Assembly (NCBI GenBank): GCA_964530825.1
Contig: CAZHCA010000015.1
Location: forward strand, 1-64,000
DNA length: 64,000 nt
Direction of reading: 5' to 3'
DNA from: CAZHCA01 sp964530825
GTDB taxonomy: Bacteria; Bacteroidota; Bacteroidia; Chitinophagales; Saprospiraceae
Shown here: one piece after another, positions 54,296 through 63,247 of the stretch
How the letters are laid out: each line of letters begins with the position of its first letter
How positions within the stretch are numbered: position 1 is the stretch's first letter
The notes under the pieces: generated by a model
What the model saw: only the letters and a program-made list of their open reading frames with translations
Told to the model about the DNA's origin: nothing
Database searches by the model: none
Made by a program: the position numbers and the translations under genes

Positions 54296-56218
54296 ATGAG
54301 AAAAATTGGAGCATATCTTTCGGGCTGTCTGTTATTGCTGTTGTGCATGATACAAGCGGGGTACGCGCAAGATTTCGAAACCGACTCCTTGCGGAATCCA
54401 GAACAGTTAGAACAACAGGTGGAGCGGGATACATTTCCAGTTTTTTATTACCTTCCAGATACCTACTACGAGGAAACCCCATTCCGGGATTCTCTGCTGG
54501 GGCATCATTTTCACCAGTTTGATCCCGTTCGACGCCAAACACCGGAATACAAAAACCTGGGTGCCATCGGTACGGCACACCAACCTTTTCGGTTTACGCC
54601 GCCGGACCGGGAAGGCGTGGTGACTGGGTTGCTCGATGCTTATCACCTTTATACGACCCTAAGTGCTGAATTGCCGTTCTATCGTCTACAGCGCCCTTTT
54701 ACCAACCTAGCTTATTTCCAGGGGGCAGACCAGTCGAATGCTACTTTTTATGGCCAATTCGCTAGCAGTTTCCGTGATGGGCTGGGACTATCGATCGACT
54801 ACCGCCGGATCAATCAGAGGGGGGCACGCGTTCAATTTCCAAATCAGCGCCGGGAAAATAATGCCTTGGCTTTCGGACTCAGCTTTCGCCGGGACACGCT
54901 GCGCTACCAGGCCTACCTTACGGCTGCCTTCAACAGGATCAACCAGGAAGACAACGGTGGTATCAGCGAACCACCCACCACGGAAGGTGATCTGGCTACA
55001 CCAGGCTCGGCACAGGTTTTTTTGGCCGACTCTTCCAGTACGCTATACCGCGTGAACGAGTTGCGCTACCTTCATCTCTATAAATTGCGTCCCCCCCAGC
55101 GAACGGAGGTACAGCAGTATGAAGTCCAACACGCCCTCACCTGGGGCGATCACAATTATAAATACGCCGACGCCAATCCCGAGCCCGGGTTCTTCCCCAA
55201 CCTGCAAGTTGACCCGCGGGGACTGCGACGGTTTATGGAGCACCGTTTCTTGAAGAACACTTTTGAGCTCATGACCTACCGGCCCGAGCCTCCGAAGCAC
55301 GATCGTCCAGCCGGGGCCCCATCGGTGTTGAGATTGGGATTAACACATACCTTCCACTGGGTGGATTTAGAATCACGTGACACGGTCTTGCAAAACTTAT
55401 TCCTTCACGGCCACTGGCGGCAACCACTCGTCGGGCGCCTGATGCTTGAGGTTAAGGGACGGTTAGGTATTCTCGACAATGCCGGCGATTACCGGGTATC
55501 GGGCAAACTGAGGCTGGATTTAGGAGCGGTAGGTGTGCTCCAAGGCGAACTCATCAGCCAACTCTACCAACCTACACTGGTTGAGGATCAGTTGTACCTG
55601 ACGCAGCAATCGTTGTGGGATAACAATTTCGGCAAGACTTTATCCACCACCATTCACGGTGCCTATGACCTGCCGGCATGGAAGCTTCGCGTAGAAGGTA
55701 GCTATCACCTTCTCAATGATTATGTTTACTACGACAGCCTTTCGGTCCCGCAGCAGTCCGGAACCCCGATCAGTGTGTTCCAGCTTTTTGTGATAAAAAA
55801 TTTTCGGCTGGGCGCCTTTCACTTACATAATCACTTGCTCTTCCAAGCCAGCTCAGCAGAGGAATTATTGCGTGTTCCGCAATTATTCGGCCGGCATAGC
55901 CTGTTTTACCAGGGCTATTGGTTTGGCGCTTTAAACGTGCAGCTTGGAGCCGATCTACGCTACAATACGGATTACTTTGCGGATTACTACAATCCGCTTA
56001 CGGGCCAATTTCACCTGCAGGATGAACAAGAGGTTGCCTTTTATCCTTCCATCGACGGGTACATCAGTCTCCGGGTACGTCAGTTCAGGGCCTTCTTTCG
56101 TTGGGAAAACATGACGCGTCTGATCATTACCGACGAGTTGTTTTACCAGGTACCCTTTTATCCGCAGTCAACCGGTTCCGGTTTGCGTTTCGGAATATCC
56201 TGGAAATTTGCTAATTAA
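54296..56218 (+). CDS. Porin_10-type outer-membrane barrel
   Basis: A 640-residue outer-membrane protein. Signal peptide about 1-24 (LSGCLLLLLCMIQAGYAQ). Periplasmic start with Pro/Asp (DSLRNPEQLEQQVERDTFPV), then the family landmarks YLPDTYYEETPFRDSLLGHH and GAIGTAHQPFRF. The rest is a barrel of many amphipathic strands (YGQFASSFRDGLGLSIDYRR, LHGHWRQPLVGRLMLEVKGR), ending STGSGLRFGISWKFAN with the terminal aromatic. Porin_10 is a Bacteroidota family of putative porins; transported solute unknown. It begins one base after the fabI stop. Confidence 0.87.
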   Translation: MRKIGAYLSGCLLLLLCMIQAGYAQDFETDSLRNPEQLEQQVERDTFPVFYYLPDTYYEETPFRDSLLGHHFHQFDPVRRQTPEYKNLGAIGTAHQPFRFTPPDREGVVTGLLDAYHLYTTLSAELPFYRLQRPFTNLAYFQGADQSNATFYGQFASSFRDGLGLSIDYRRINQRGARVQFPNQRRENNALAFGLSFRRDTLRYQAYLTAAFNRINQEDNGGISEPPTTEGDLATPGSAQVFLADSSSTLYRVNELRYLHLYKLRPPQRTEVQQYEVQHALTWGDHNYKYADANPEPGFFPNLQVDPRGLRRFMEHRFLKNTFELMTYRPEPPKHDRPAGAPSVLRLGLTHTFHWVDLESRDTVLQNLFLHGHWRQPLVGRLMLEVKGRLGILDNAGDYRVSGKLRLDLGAVGVLQGELISQLYQPTLVEDQLYLTQQSLWDNNFGKTLSTTIHGAYDLPAWKLRVEGSYHLLNDYVYYDSLSVPQQSGTPISVFQLFVIKNFRLGAFHLHNHLLFQASSAEELLRVPQLFGRHSLFYQGYWFGALNVQLGADLRYNTDYFADYYNPLTGQFHLQDEQEVAFYPSIDGYISLRVRQFRAFFRWENMTRLIITDELFYQVPFYPQSTGSGLRFGISWKFAN

Positions 56219-56231
56219 ACGATGACCAATT

Positions 56232-56654
56232 ATGTTGCGTGCCGCGTTTATCCTGACGCTAATGCTTTTTTCTCTAAGTTGCCGCCCGGACCGCCATTCC
56301 GAGCGCTTAATCGGAGCCTGGCGGTACGATGCGGCGGCTACTAAAGCCTTGATGGAAAAAGAAGGGGCCAGTGCCTCGGAAGTCAACTACATGGAAAGTA
56401 TCCTGAATAGTTTAGCCCAGGGTATATTGGAGTTTCAGGATGAGGGAAAGCTCGTGTATCGCATCGGTGATCTGGAGCAGGAAGGGACTTGGCGCCTGAA
56501 CCGGAACGGCCGAGAGCTGCGAATGAATTGGACCGGTGAGCAACAGCTTTCCCATGTGCGAGTCCTAACCCCTGATACGCTCATTCTAGAGCCCCGTGTG
56601 GATGCCGGCCTGCACTTTCCACGTGTTTTGTTTTCGGTCGATATGGAAATATGA
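56232..56654 (+). CDS. Small lipoprotein, lipocalin-like
   Basis: A 140-residue protein with signal AAFILTLMLFSLSC (lipobox SLSC, Cys near residue 17). The mature part begins with a lipocalin-like GAWRYDAAATKAL and has GILEFQDEGKLVYRIGDLEQ, EGTWRLNRNGRELRMNWTGE, DTLILEPRV, i.e. the W-x-L and strand-turn-strand pattern of Bacteroidota lipocalin-like lipoproteins. No ligand can be assigned. It lies 13 bases after the porin and is likely co-transcribed. Confidence 0.7.
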   Translation: MLRAAFILTLMLFSLSCRPDRHSERLIGAWRYDAAATKALMEKEGASASEVNYMESILNSLAQGILEFQDEGKLVYRIGDLEQEGTWRLNRNGRELRMNWTGEQQLSHVRVLTPDTLILEPRVDAGLHFPRVLFSVDMEI

Positions 56655-56781
56655 TTGTTGGCTTGCCTTTGTGCATGGCTTTAATTATTATATAATTACT
56701 AGTTTACGCGTACTTTACAAGAAAAGAAGAGATTTACCTTATTGAATTGGGCAGATTGATTTTTTTAAGGCAGGTCAAATT

Positions 56782-57663
56782 ATGAAACGGGAATTAGATA
56801 TTGTCATAATCTCAGATGTGCACCTCGGAACGTACGGCTGCCACGCAAAGGAACTGCTAAACTACTTGAGAAGTATCAAAGTAGGTACGCTGATCCTAAA
56901 TGGAGATTTCATTGACATGTGGCAGTTCAAGAAGCGGTATTTTCCCAAGGAGCACCTCATGGTCATTCAGCGCATTCTGCGGATGGCTTCCAAGGGGACT
57001 AAGGTTTACTACATAACAGGTAACCACGATGACGCACTGCGCCGATACTCCGATTTTTCGTCCGGGAATATTCACCTCCGGGATAAACTGGTGCTCAAAT
57101 TAAAGAACAAAAGCTACTGGATTTTTCACGGCGACATTTTCGATTTAGTCATCAATTATTCGCCCGTAATTTCTCAGCTGGGCGGTAAGAGCTATGATAC
57201 GCTCATCCTGCTTAATCGCTTTATCAATAAAGTTCGTGTGGCGCTCGGGCTTTCGCGTATGTCGTTTGCCAAGCGGGTAAAAAACAGTGTAAAAGAGGCG
57301 GTGAAGTTCATCGGCGACTTCGAAGATACGGCCATTCAACTAGCTGCCGACGAAGGCTATGACTACGTGGTTTGCGGCCACATTCACCGACCGCAGATGC
57401 GGTCGGTGAATGTGGAGGATAAAAAAGTTACCTACCTGAATTCAGGGGATTGGGTCGAAAACCTGACCGCTCTGGAATACAAATGGGGCCGCTGGTCGAT
57501 CTACGAATACGATGAGGCCGACTATGATTATATCAACCCCAAGCTCTTCGTGAAAGAGGTTCAGGGAGAGGAAGAAGATGTAGATGCCGCAATTACCCCT
57601 GAGGCGTTGTACCAGCAAATCGTTCGCAACCAGGAAGAACAAAAGCGCTCCTTTTCCAACTGA
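56782..57663 (+). CDS. LpxH-like metallophosphoesterase (UDP-2,3-diacylglucosamine diphosphatase family)
   Basis: A 293-residue calcineurin-like phosphoesterase. Metal motifs: SDVHLG, LNGDFIDMWQ, GNHDD, HGDIFD and GHIHRPQM. The family with this layout in Bacteroidota is annotated as UDP-2,3-diacylglucosamine diphosphatase, a lipid A step making lipid X; the helical insertion (SKVRVALGLSRMSFAKRV-like region, about 155-185) fits membrane association. The C-terminal ~60 residues are acidic. A perfect 17-bp inverted repeat lies over the GHIHRPQM codons. It is monocistronic, with a strong terminator. Confidence 0.85.
   Translation: MKRELDIVIISDVHLGTYGCHAKELLNYLRSIKVGTLILNGDFIDMWQFKKRYFPKEHLMVIQRILRMASKGTKVYYITGNHDDALRRYSDFSSGNIHLRDKLVLKLKNKSYWIFHGDIFDLVINYSPVISQLGGKSYDTLILLNRFINKVRVALGLSRMSFAKRVKNSVKEAVKFIGDFEDTAIQLAADEGYDYVVCGHIHRPQMRSVNVEDKKVTYLNSGDWVENLTALEYKWGRWSIYEYDEADYDYINPKLFVKEVQGEEEDVDAAITPEALYQQIVRNQEEQKRSFSN
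57378..57415. repeat. Perfect 17-bp inverted repeat inside the phosphoesterase gene
   Basis: CCACATTCACCGACCGC and its exact reverse complement are separated by AGAT only. It covers the codons of the catalytic GHIHRPQM motif and the SVNV that follows. In RNA it would be a very stable 17-bp hairpin. Confidence 0.9.
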
Positions 57664-57706
57664 GCCGGGAGCGCCAAAATATAGATTTGATTTAGCTAAA
57701 CATTGG

Positions 57707-57737
57707 GGAAATGCCCGCTACGGGCATTTCCTTTTTT
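57707..57737 (+). terminator. Intrinsic terminator of the phosphoesterase gene
   Basis: Perfect 11-bp stem GGAAATGCCCG / CGGGCATTTCC, three-base loop, six T. It abuts the stop of the convergent GH57 gene. Confidence 0.92.
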
Positions 57738-57738
57738 G

Positions 57739-60165
57739 CTAAACGGTAACTTCCTGCAATTTGAGATTGAGCAGGTTGCCGAGCTGGTAAAAGCCGGGTT
57801 CCCAGTTGTGGGTGCCGGTTAGTTTGCCTTCTGCACGCAAGCGGTTGTACAGAGAAAAGTAGGAGTTTTGGCTTTTCCAAAAATTGACTTCCAAGTCAAT
57901 CCCTTGCAGTGTCTCCAGCACCTGATTTACTTCAGCCAGCTTTTTTGCCGGATCCTCGGCAGCGTCCAGTCCCTGGATCGCTTGGAATAGATACTCACTA
58001 ATCGAAAGTTGAAGCTGGGCTTCATTGGTCAATCGAATGCGCCATTTCCGGATCTCTTCCGATAGATAAAGTAAGTCCCTGATGTTCTTCGTACCATTGG
58101 TGAAAAACAGTAACAGGTCGTGATTGATGATAAACTCAACTGCGCTGCGAAAAGCTTCCGGGACCGGCAGGTCGCTATTCAGGAAGCTCGTCATGAGTTG
58201 GTAATTATCATTGTAGATTTCGCGAAAAGCCGTTTCGATTAAGCCAAGGTTACGCTGGGTAAGGTCCTGTAAAATCCGGTGTTTTTCATCGGTAAAGAGT
58301 TGCCAAATAGAAAAGGTACGCTCACCGAAATAGTGTAGCATGATCTCGATGACCTGCCCCAGGTCGGTGCGTTTGTACGCTTGCAGGATCTCTTGGACCA
58401 TCTGATCAAATGTATGCCGGTCTAGCTGCAAAGATATTTTGCCGATCACGTTTTGTTGCCCCAGATGGAGGGCAGCGAAGCTAAAAGTCTTTTCCGACCG
58501 AGTAATCTTCGACCGTACTACCGTACGCCCCAGCGCCAACCTTTGGTCGCCGGCCTGGTAGCGATGGTATACTTCACTGTCGGCTGAATAATTGAGGAAC
58601 TCCATATTCTCGGGCTGATCCTCAAACAGGGAAGTCGCTGCGTAATGCATGCCCACCCTAAAGAGATCGACACTCGACGGTACGACGTGTTGCAGGTAAC
58701 TTTCGGCACCGTTTTCGAATAGGTTACTCGGGGCTTTTTCAAGAAGTGTAACAAATTTTTCTTTAAGGTCTACGCCAGAGACCTGCTTGGCGTAGTGGAT
58801 GGCCCGGTGCGCATATTGCAGAATTTGGTTGGTCTCGATCCCGCTGATTTCATCGAAAAACCAGCCGCAACTGGTATACATCAGCATGGCGTGGCGTTGC
58901 ATCTCCAGCAGTCTTAGGATTTGGGTGACATCTACGCCGCCGTTGTTGTTTTTAGCGTGTTCGGCGATAAATCGATCAACATTCTCCGGAGAACGGTCCA
59001 GGATTACCCGGATGTACTCGTTGCGGGCGCCCCAGGGGTCTTGCACCAGTTGTTCTGCCTGTTGGTTGTAGAGGTTGACCACTTTGTCGCGCAACCAGTC
59101 GAGGGCTTCGCGTAGTGGCTGGCGCCAGGCCTGCGTCCATCCTGGACGGCCACCGGTATTACAGCCGCAATCGGATCGCCAGCGCTCTACGCCGTGCACG
59201 CAACTCCATGAAGAGTTCTCATGGATCATGACTTCGTATTCGGGAGGGAACTTATCGAGATAGGCAGCGTAATTGGTGAGGGCTACACCCGGCGTTTCGT
59301 CAATTGTCCGCAGGCAGGCTGCTAGCGCCATTTCTCCGAAGCGGTGGTGGTGCCCGTAACTTTCCCCGTCGGTGGCAATGTGGACCAGTTGCGGATGGGG
59401 GTCAATGGGATCAAAACCATCCATCAGGCGTTCGGCAAAATGTCGGCCGTTATTCAGGAGCCCCTTGAATGCAACCTCTTGAGCGCGCCCGCCATCGTAG
59501 AAAAAGAGTGCAATAGAGCGGCCGGAGGGGAGCGGGCACAAATACGGCCTGCGGGGGTCGACGCTATCGGGTGGTAATTTTTGCCAGTCAGAAGCGCCAA
59601 TTTTGCGAATGGCTTTTGCCTGCCGGGGCGCCAGTACCGTGTATTCGATGCCGTAGCGGGCAAGTGTTTCCAGACTGTCCGTATCTACGGCCGTTTCGGC
59701 AAGCCACATCCCCGTGGGCCGCCGGCCAAAGCGGCGTTTGAAGTCCCGTATGCCCCAGTAGACCTGCGTGTCTTTATCGCGCGCATTGGCCAGGGGCATG
59801 ATCATATGGTTATACACTTGCGCCATCGCCGAGCCGTGTCCTTGGTAGAGCTCCTGGCTGAGGCGGTCGGCATCGATAATATTCTGGTAAGTGACCGGAT
59901 CGGCCTTTTCCATCCAAGATAAAAGGGTAGGACCAAAATTAAAGCTGATCCGAGCGTAATTATTGACAATATCGATAATGCGGGCCTCCTCATCCAGCAT
60001 GCGCGCACTAGAGTTAGGGGCGTAGCATTCGAAGTTGATGCGTTCGTTCCAGTCATGGAATGGAGCTGCCGAATCCTGGTATTCTATGGTCTCCAGCCAC
60101 GCGTTTTCCCGCGGAGGTTGGTAAAAATGGCCGTGGATGCAAACGTATTTGGTATACTCACTCAT
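57739..60165 (-). CDS. Glycoside hydrolase family 57 protein with DUF3536 domain
   Basis: An 808-residue cytoplasmic protein (no signal peptide). The GH57-type N-terminal half starts with YVCIHGHFYQPPRENAWLE and has NFGPTLLSWMEK, GMWLAETAVDTDSLETLARY and the later HIATDGESYGHHHRFGEMAL. The second half contains DUF3536 (CSWSCVHGVERWRSDCGCNT-like region, about 310-360, and FDEISGIETNQILQYAHRAI). GH57 enzymes act on alpha-glucans, so a role in glycogen or trehalose metabolism is plausible, but the substrate of this DUF3536 group is not known to me. It is monocistronic and converges with the phosphoesterase gene. Confidence 0.9.
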   Translation of the reverse strand: MSEYTKYVCIHGHFYQPPRENAWLETIEYQDSAAPFHDWNERINFECYAPNSSARMLDEEARIIDIVNNYARISFNFGPTLLSWMEKADPVTYQNIIDADRLSQELYQGHGSAMAQVYNHMIMPLANARDKDTQVYWGIRDFKRRFGRRPTGMWLAETAVDTDSLETLARYGIEYTVLAPRQAKAIRKIGASDWQKLPPDSVDPRRPYLCPLPSGRSIALFFYDGGRAQEVAFKGLLNNGRHFAERLMDGFDPIDPHPQLVHIATDGESYGHHHRFGEMALAACLRTIDETPGVALTNYAAYLDKFPPEYEVMIHENSSWSCVHGVERWRSDCGCNTGGRPGWTQAWRQPLREALDWLRDKVVNLYNQQAEQLVQDPWGARNEYIRVILDRSPENVDRFIAEHAKNNNGGVDVTQILRLLEMQRHAMLMYTSCGWFFDEISGIETNQILQYAHRAIHYAKQVSGVDLKEKFVTLLEKAPSNLFENGAESYLQHVVPSSVDLFRVGMHYAATSLFEDQPENMEFLNYSADSEVYHRYQAGDQRLALGRTVVRSKITRSEKTFSFAALHLGQQNVIGKISLQLDRHTFDQMVQEILQAYKRTDLGQVIEIMLHYFGERTFSIWQLFTDEKHRILQDLTQRNLGLIETAFREIYNDNYQLMTSFLNSDLPVPEAFRSAVEFIINHDLLLFFTNGTKNIRDLLYLSEEIRKWRIRLTNEAQLQLSISEYLFQAIQGLDAAEDPAKKLAEVNQVLETLQGIDLEVNFWKSQNSYFSLYNRLRAEGKLTGTHNWEPGFYQLGNLLNLKLQEVTV

Positions 60166-60401
60166 GCTCTTATTTTTGGCTCCGTCTGCCGTGGCTAACC
60201 AGGCATCCGGTTCGGTTGCGCCTAATTGTTGGCCTTGCCATAAAATTTTGATAATTAGGTGGTTAGCTGATAAATACGGAGGATTTATGCATAGTAGAGA
60301 GCAGTAAATTTAGGCATTTACCATGAAACATGATAGCTGAATAGTTACCGATTGCGGCTGGTTCAGTATGAAGATCCGGAATTTGGCTGCCGGGAAAACC
60401 C
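60166..60401. other. Divergent intergenic region
   Basis: About 340 bases (to 60509) separate two divergent genes. Apart from the promoter-like element at 60402-60429, nothing is recognised. Confidence 0.4.
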
Positions 60402-60429
60402 TTTGGCCTGTCGCAACTTTCTATATTTG
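60402..60429 (+). promoter_or_regulatory. Possible promoter of the PIG-L operon
   Basis: TATATTTG at 60422-60429 matches TAnnTTTG. A TTTG lies 16 bases upstream (60402-60405), shorter than the usual ~19. The transcript would have a leader of about 75 bases. Confidence 0.42.
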
Positions 60430-60509
60430 TGCACGCTGGAAAGGGCTGCTTTTATTTGTCACTTTTCCTGCTGTCAGAAAAATGTTTTGAAGAAATAAAA
60501 AGAAGACCC

Positions 60510-63029
60510 ATGTTCCGCCCTGTTCACCTTTTCGCGTTTTTGATCGGTCTAGCGATTACAGCTCCGCTGTGGGGGCAACAACCCGAGGTGATGCACTCGG
60601 GAGACATCCATCGCGGGATTAAAAAACTAGGTTTTTTAGGTTCTGCCCTGTACGTTGCCGCTCACCCCGACGATGAGAATACCCGCCTTATTAGCTACCT
60701 GTCTAACGAGGTGCACGCAGCGACTGCGTATTTATCGCTTACCCGCGGCGATGGCGGCCAAAATCTGATCGGTCCCGAAATTCGGGAATTGCTGGGCCTG
60801 ATTCGCACACAGGAACTACTGGCGGCGCGCCGGACCGACGGTGGATCTCAATTTTTTACCCGCGCCAATGATTTCGGGTATTCCAAACATCCCGACGAGA
60901 CCTTTCAGATCTGGGACCGAAAGCAGGTCCTGGGCGATGTGGTCTGGTGCATACGCCAATGGCGCCCTGACATTATCGTTAATCGGTTCGATCACCGCAC
61001 GCCTGGTCGCACGCACGGGCACCATACGGCATCGGCTATTCTCTCGGTCGAGGCCTTTCAGCTGGCCGGCGATCCTAAGGCTTACCCCGATCAACTGCAA
61101 TATGTCGAACCCTGGCAGCCAGAGCGGATTTTTTTCAATACCTCCTGGTGGTTTTATGGTAGCCGCGAGGCTTTTGCAAAAGCGGATAAATCAAACATGG
61201 TGAGTGTAGATGCTGGTACCTATTACCCACTGCGCGGCCTTTCCAATAATGAAATTGCAGCGCGCAGCCGCAGCATGCACAAGAGCCAGGGCTTCGGTTC
61301 CGGTGGGCGTCGCGGCAGCGATATGGAATACCTGGAGCTGGTTGACGGTTCTATGTCCGGCGAGCCGGAAAACTTATTTGCCGGCGTCAATACTACCTGG
61401 ACCCGTGTACCGGGAGGCGCTACGGTCGGTAAATTGGTCGATCAGCTAGAAGCCGACTTTAAGCACGACCAACCGGCGGCCAGCGTACCGCAGCTTTTGG
61501 AGATCTACGGTATCATACGCGCATTACCGAAGGGCTACTGGCGGGATAAAAAGCTGGAAGAAACCAAGCAGCTGATTGCTGCCTGCCTGGGGCTTTATTT
61601 AGAAACCGTAGCTGAAGAATCTGCCGTCGTACCTGGCGACCCCATTGAGCTAGCTTCCGAAGTTGTGAACCGCTCGGACATTCCCGTGATTTTGAAGCGT
61701 ATTCAAGTGCCAGCTGTGGGGGTAGATTCTGTGTATAACCTTCCTCTGGAAAGCAACCGGTCGTACCAGTGGTACCGTACGGTCGGAATTCCAGAGGATC
61801 TACCCTACACCACTCCTTACTGGCTGCGCGAGCAAGGCAGCCTGGGTATGTACAAAGTGAGCGATCCGCGCTTAATCGGGATGCCCGAGACCCCCGAGCC
61901 GCTAATAGTGCAGTACGAAGTCGAAGTAGGCGGCCGGTCTTTGGTGTACGAAAATCCGGTAGTCTATAAATATACCGATCCAGTGGACGGTGAGGTGTAC
62001 CGGCCTTTTGAAATTATTCCCCCAGTTACGCTGAACATCGAAACCGATATCAGCATTTTTTCCGATTCAGCCCCCCAGGAAATAGTGGTAACGGTGCAAG
62101 CCGGCCGGCCCCGGGTTGAAGCTGATGTGATAGTCGAAGCACCGGAAGGGTGGCAAGTGACTCCCGCCAGCAATCCCGTATCGCTGGATATGGAAGGGGA
62201 AGAGGCCAAAGTTACTTTTACGGTTAGGCCTCCGGACCGTCAGTCTACTGGTCAATTGCAGGCGCTGGCCACGATGGACGGTAAAAGTTATCGCCAGTCG
62301 ATCCAGCGCATCGAGTACGATCACATACCTACGCAAACCGTACTGAAGGATGCCCGGTCAAAAGTCGTGCGCATCGATTTGCAAAAGGCCGGCGAACGTG
62401 TAGGTTACATCATGGGGGCCGGCGATAATATCCCCGCCAACCTGGAACAAATCGGATACCAGGTCGATCTCTTAGACCCGGAACGCCTCACGCTGGAAGA
62501 CTTAGAGGTGTACGATGCCGTTATAACGGGCGTTCGTGCTTACAATACTCTAGAGCGGATGCGTTTTATTCAACCCATCCTGATGGAATATGTCAAGGGG
62601 GGCGGTACGATGATCGTCCAGTACAATACGACGCGTGGCTTAAAGATCGACGATGCAGATATGGGACCTTACCCACTGGAGCTTTCACGCGACCGAGTGA
62701 CGGTTGAAGATGCGGAGGTGCGTTTTCTGGAGCCTCAGCATCCGGTTTTAAACTTTCCAAACAAAATTACACAGGCCGATTTTGAAGGCTGGGTACAGGA
62801 GCGCGGGCTGTATTTTCCCGACGAATGGGACGATCGATACCAAGCCATTTTATCATCGAATGATCCTGGCGAGTCACCTAAAGACGGCGGCCTTCTGGTG
62901 GCTGCTTACGGCAAGGGGTATTATATCTATACCGGTTACTCCTGGTTCCGGGAATTGCCGGCTGGCGTGCCTGGTGCTTATCGTCTTTTCACCAATTTGA
63001 TTTCCATCAACCAGAATGGAAAAAACTAG
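60510..63029 (+). CDS. Exported PIG-L family deacetylase
   Basis: An 839-residue protein; start at MFRPVHLFAFLIGL because the signal peptide (ending LWGQ) begins there, although the frame is open 27 codons earlier. The PIG-L/LmbE zinc domain (about 43-300) has AAHPDDEN (His52, Asp55), LTRGDGGQNLIG and the third metal ligand in RTHGHHTASAI. The remainder includes an Ig-like sandwich (about 380-630) and a C-terminal glutamine-amidotransferase-like/ThuA-like region (AVITGVRAYNTLERMRFI, EYVKGGGTMIVQYNTTRG). PIG-L enzymes remove N-acetyl groups from sugars. The small membrane protein and symporter that follow suggest an amino-sugar-related operon, by inference. Confidence 0.9.
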   Translation: MFRPVHLFAFLIGLAITAPLWGQQPEVMHSGDIHRGIKKLGFLGSALYVAAHPDDENTRLISYLSNEVHAATAYLSLTRGDGGQNLIGPEIRELLGLIRTQELLAARRTDGGSQFFTRANDFGYSKHPDETFQIWDRKQVLGDVVWCIRQWRPDIIVNRFDHRTPGRTHGHHTASAILSVEAFQLAGDPKAYPDQLQYVEPWQPERIFFNTSWWFYGSREAFAKADKSNMVSVDAGTYYPLRGLSNNEIAARSRSMHKSQGFGSGGRRGSDMEYLELVDGSMSGEPENLFAGVNTTWTRVPGGATVGKLVDQLEADFKHDQPAASVPQLLEIYGIIRALPKGYWRDKKLEETKQLIAACLGLYLETVAEESAVVPGDPIELASEVVNRSDIPVILKRIQVPAVGVDSVYNLPLESNRSYQWYRTVGIPEDLPYTTPYWLREQGSLGMYKVSDPRLIGMPETPEPLIVQYEVEVGGRSLVYENPVVYKYTDPVDGEVYRPFEIIPPVTLNIETDISIFSDSAPQEIVVTVQAGRPRVEADVIVEAPEGWQVTPASNPVSLDMEGEEAKVTFTVRPPDRQSTGQLQALATMDGKSYRQSIQRIEYDHIPTQTVLKDARSKVVRIDLQKAGERVGYIMGAGDNIPANLEQIGYQVDLLDPERLTLEDLEVYDAVITGVRAYNTLERMRFIQPILMEYVKGGGTMIVQYNTTRGLKIDDADMGPYPLELSRDRVTVEDAEVRFLEPQHPVLNFPNKITQADFEGWVQERGLYFPDEWDDRYQAILSSNDPGESPKDGGLLVAAYGKGYYIYTGYSWFRELPAGVPGAYRLFTNLISINQNGKN

Positions 63030-63051
63030 CTTAGCGGCAAAACCCTTTGCT

Positions 63052-63216
63052 ATGGCACCCACATCAGAGGACCATCAAACAGAAAAGCGCGATCGCAATG
63101 AAGAGGAGGGCAGGCCACCCATTTTCAGGACCTGGAAGCAGATGTACCTATTTGTCCTGTTTTTTCATGCCTTTATAATTACTCTTTTTTACCTGCTGAC
63201 ACGCACCTACGCGTAA
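63052..63216 (+). CDS. Small single-span membrane protein upstream of a symporter
   Basis: A 54-residue protein with a polar, charged N-terminus and one C-terminal span: FRTWKQMYLFVLFFHAFIIT followed by LFYLLTRTYA. The shape, with F/W-xx-W-K/N-x-(M/L)-Y ahead of the helix, is that of small proteins often encoded just before sodium:solute symporters in Bacteroidota, where they may be accessory subunits. A start at 63016, overlapping the PIG-L gene by 14 bases, would add 12 residues. The symporter starts 31 bases downstream. Confidence 0.7.
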   Translation: MAPTSEDHQTEKRDRNEEEGRPPIFRTWKQMYLFVLFFHAFIITLFYLLTRTYA

Positions 63217-63247
63217 GCACTGCATCTGTTAAACCAAATAACGACCT

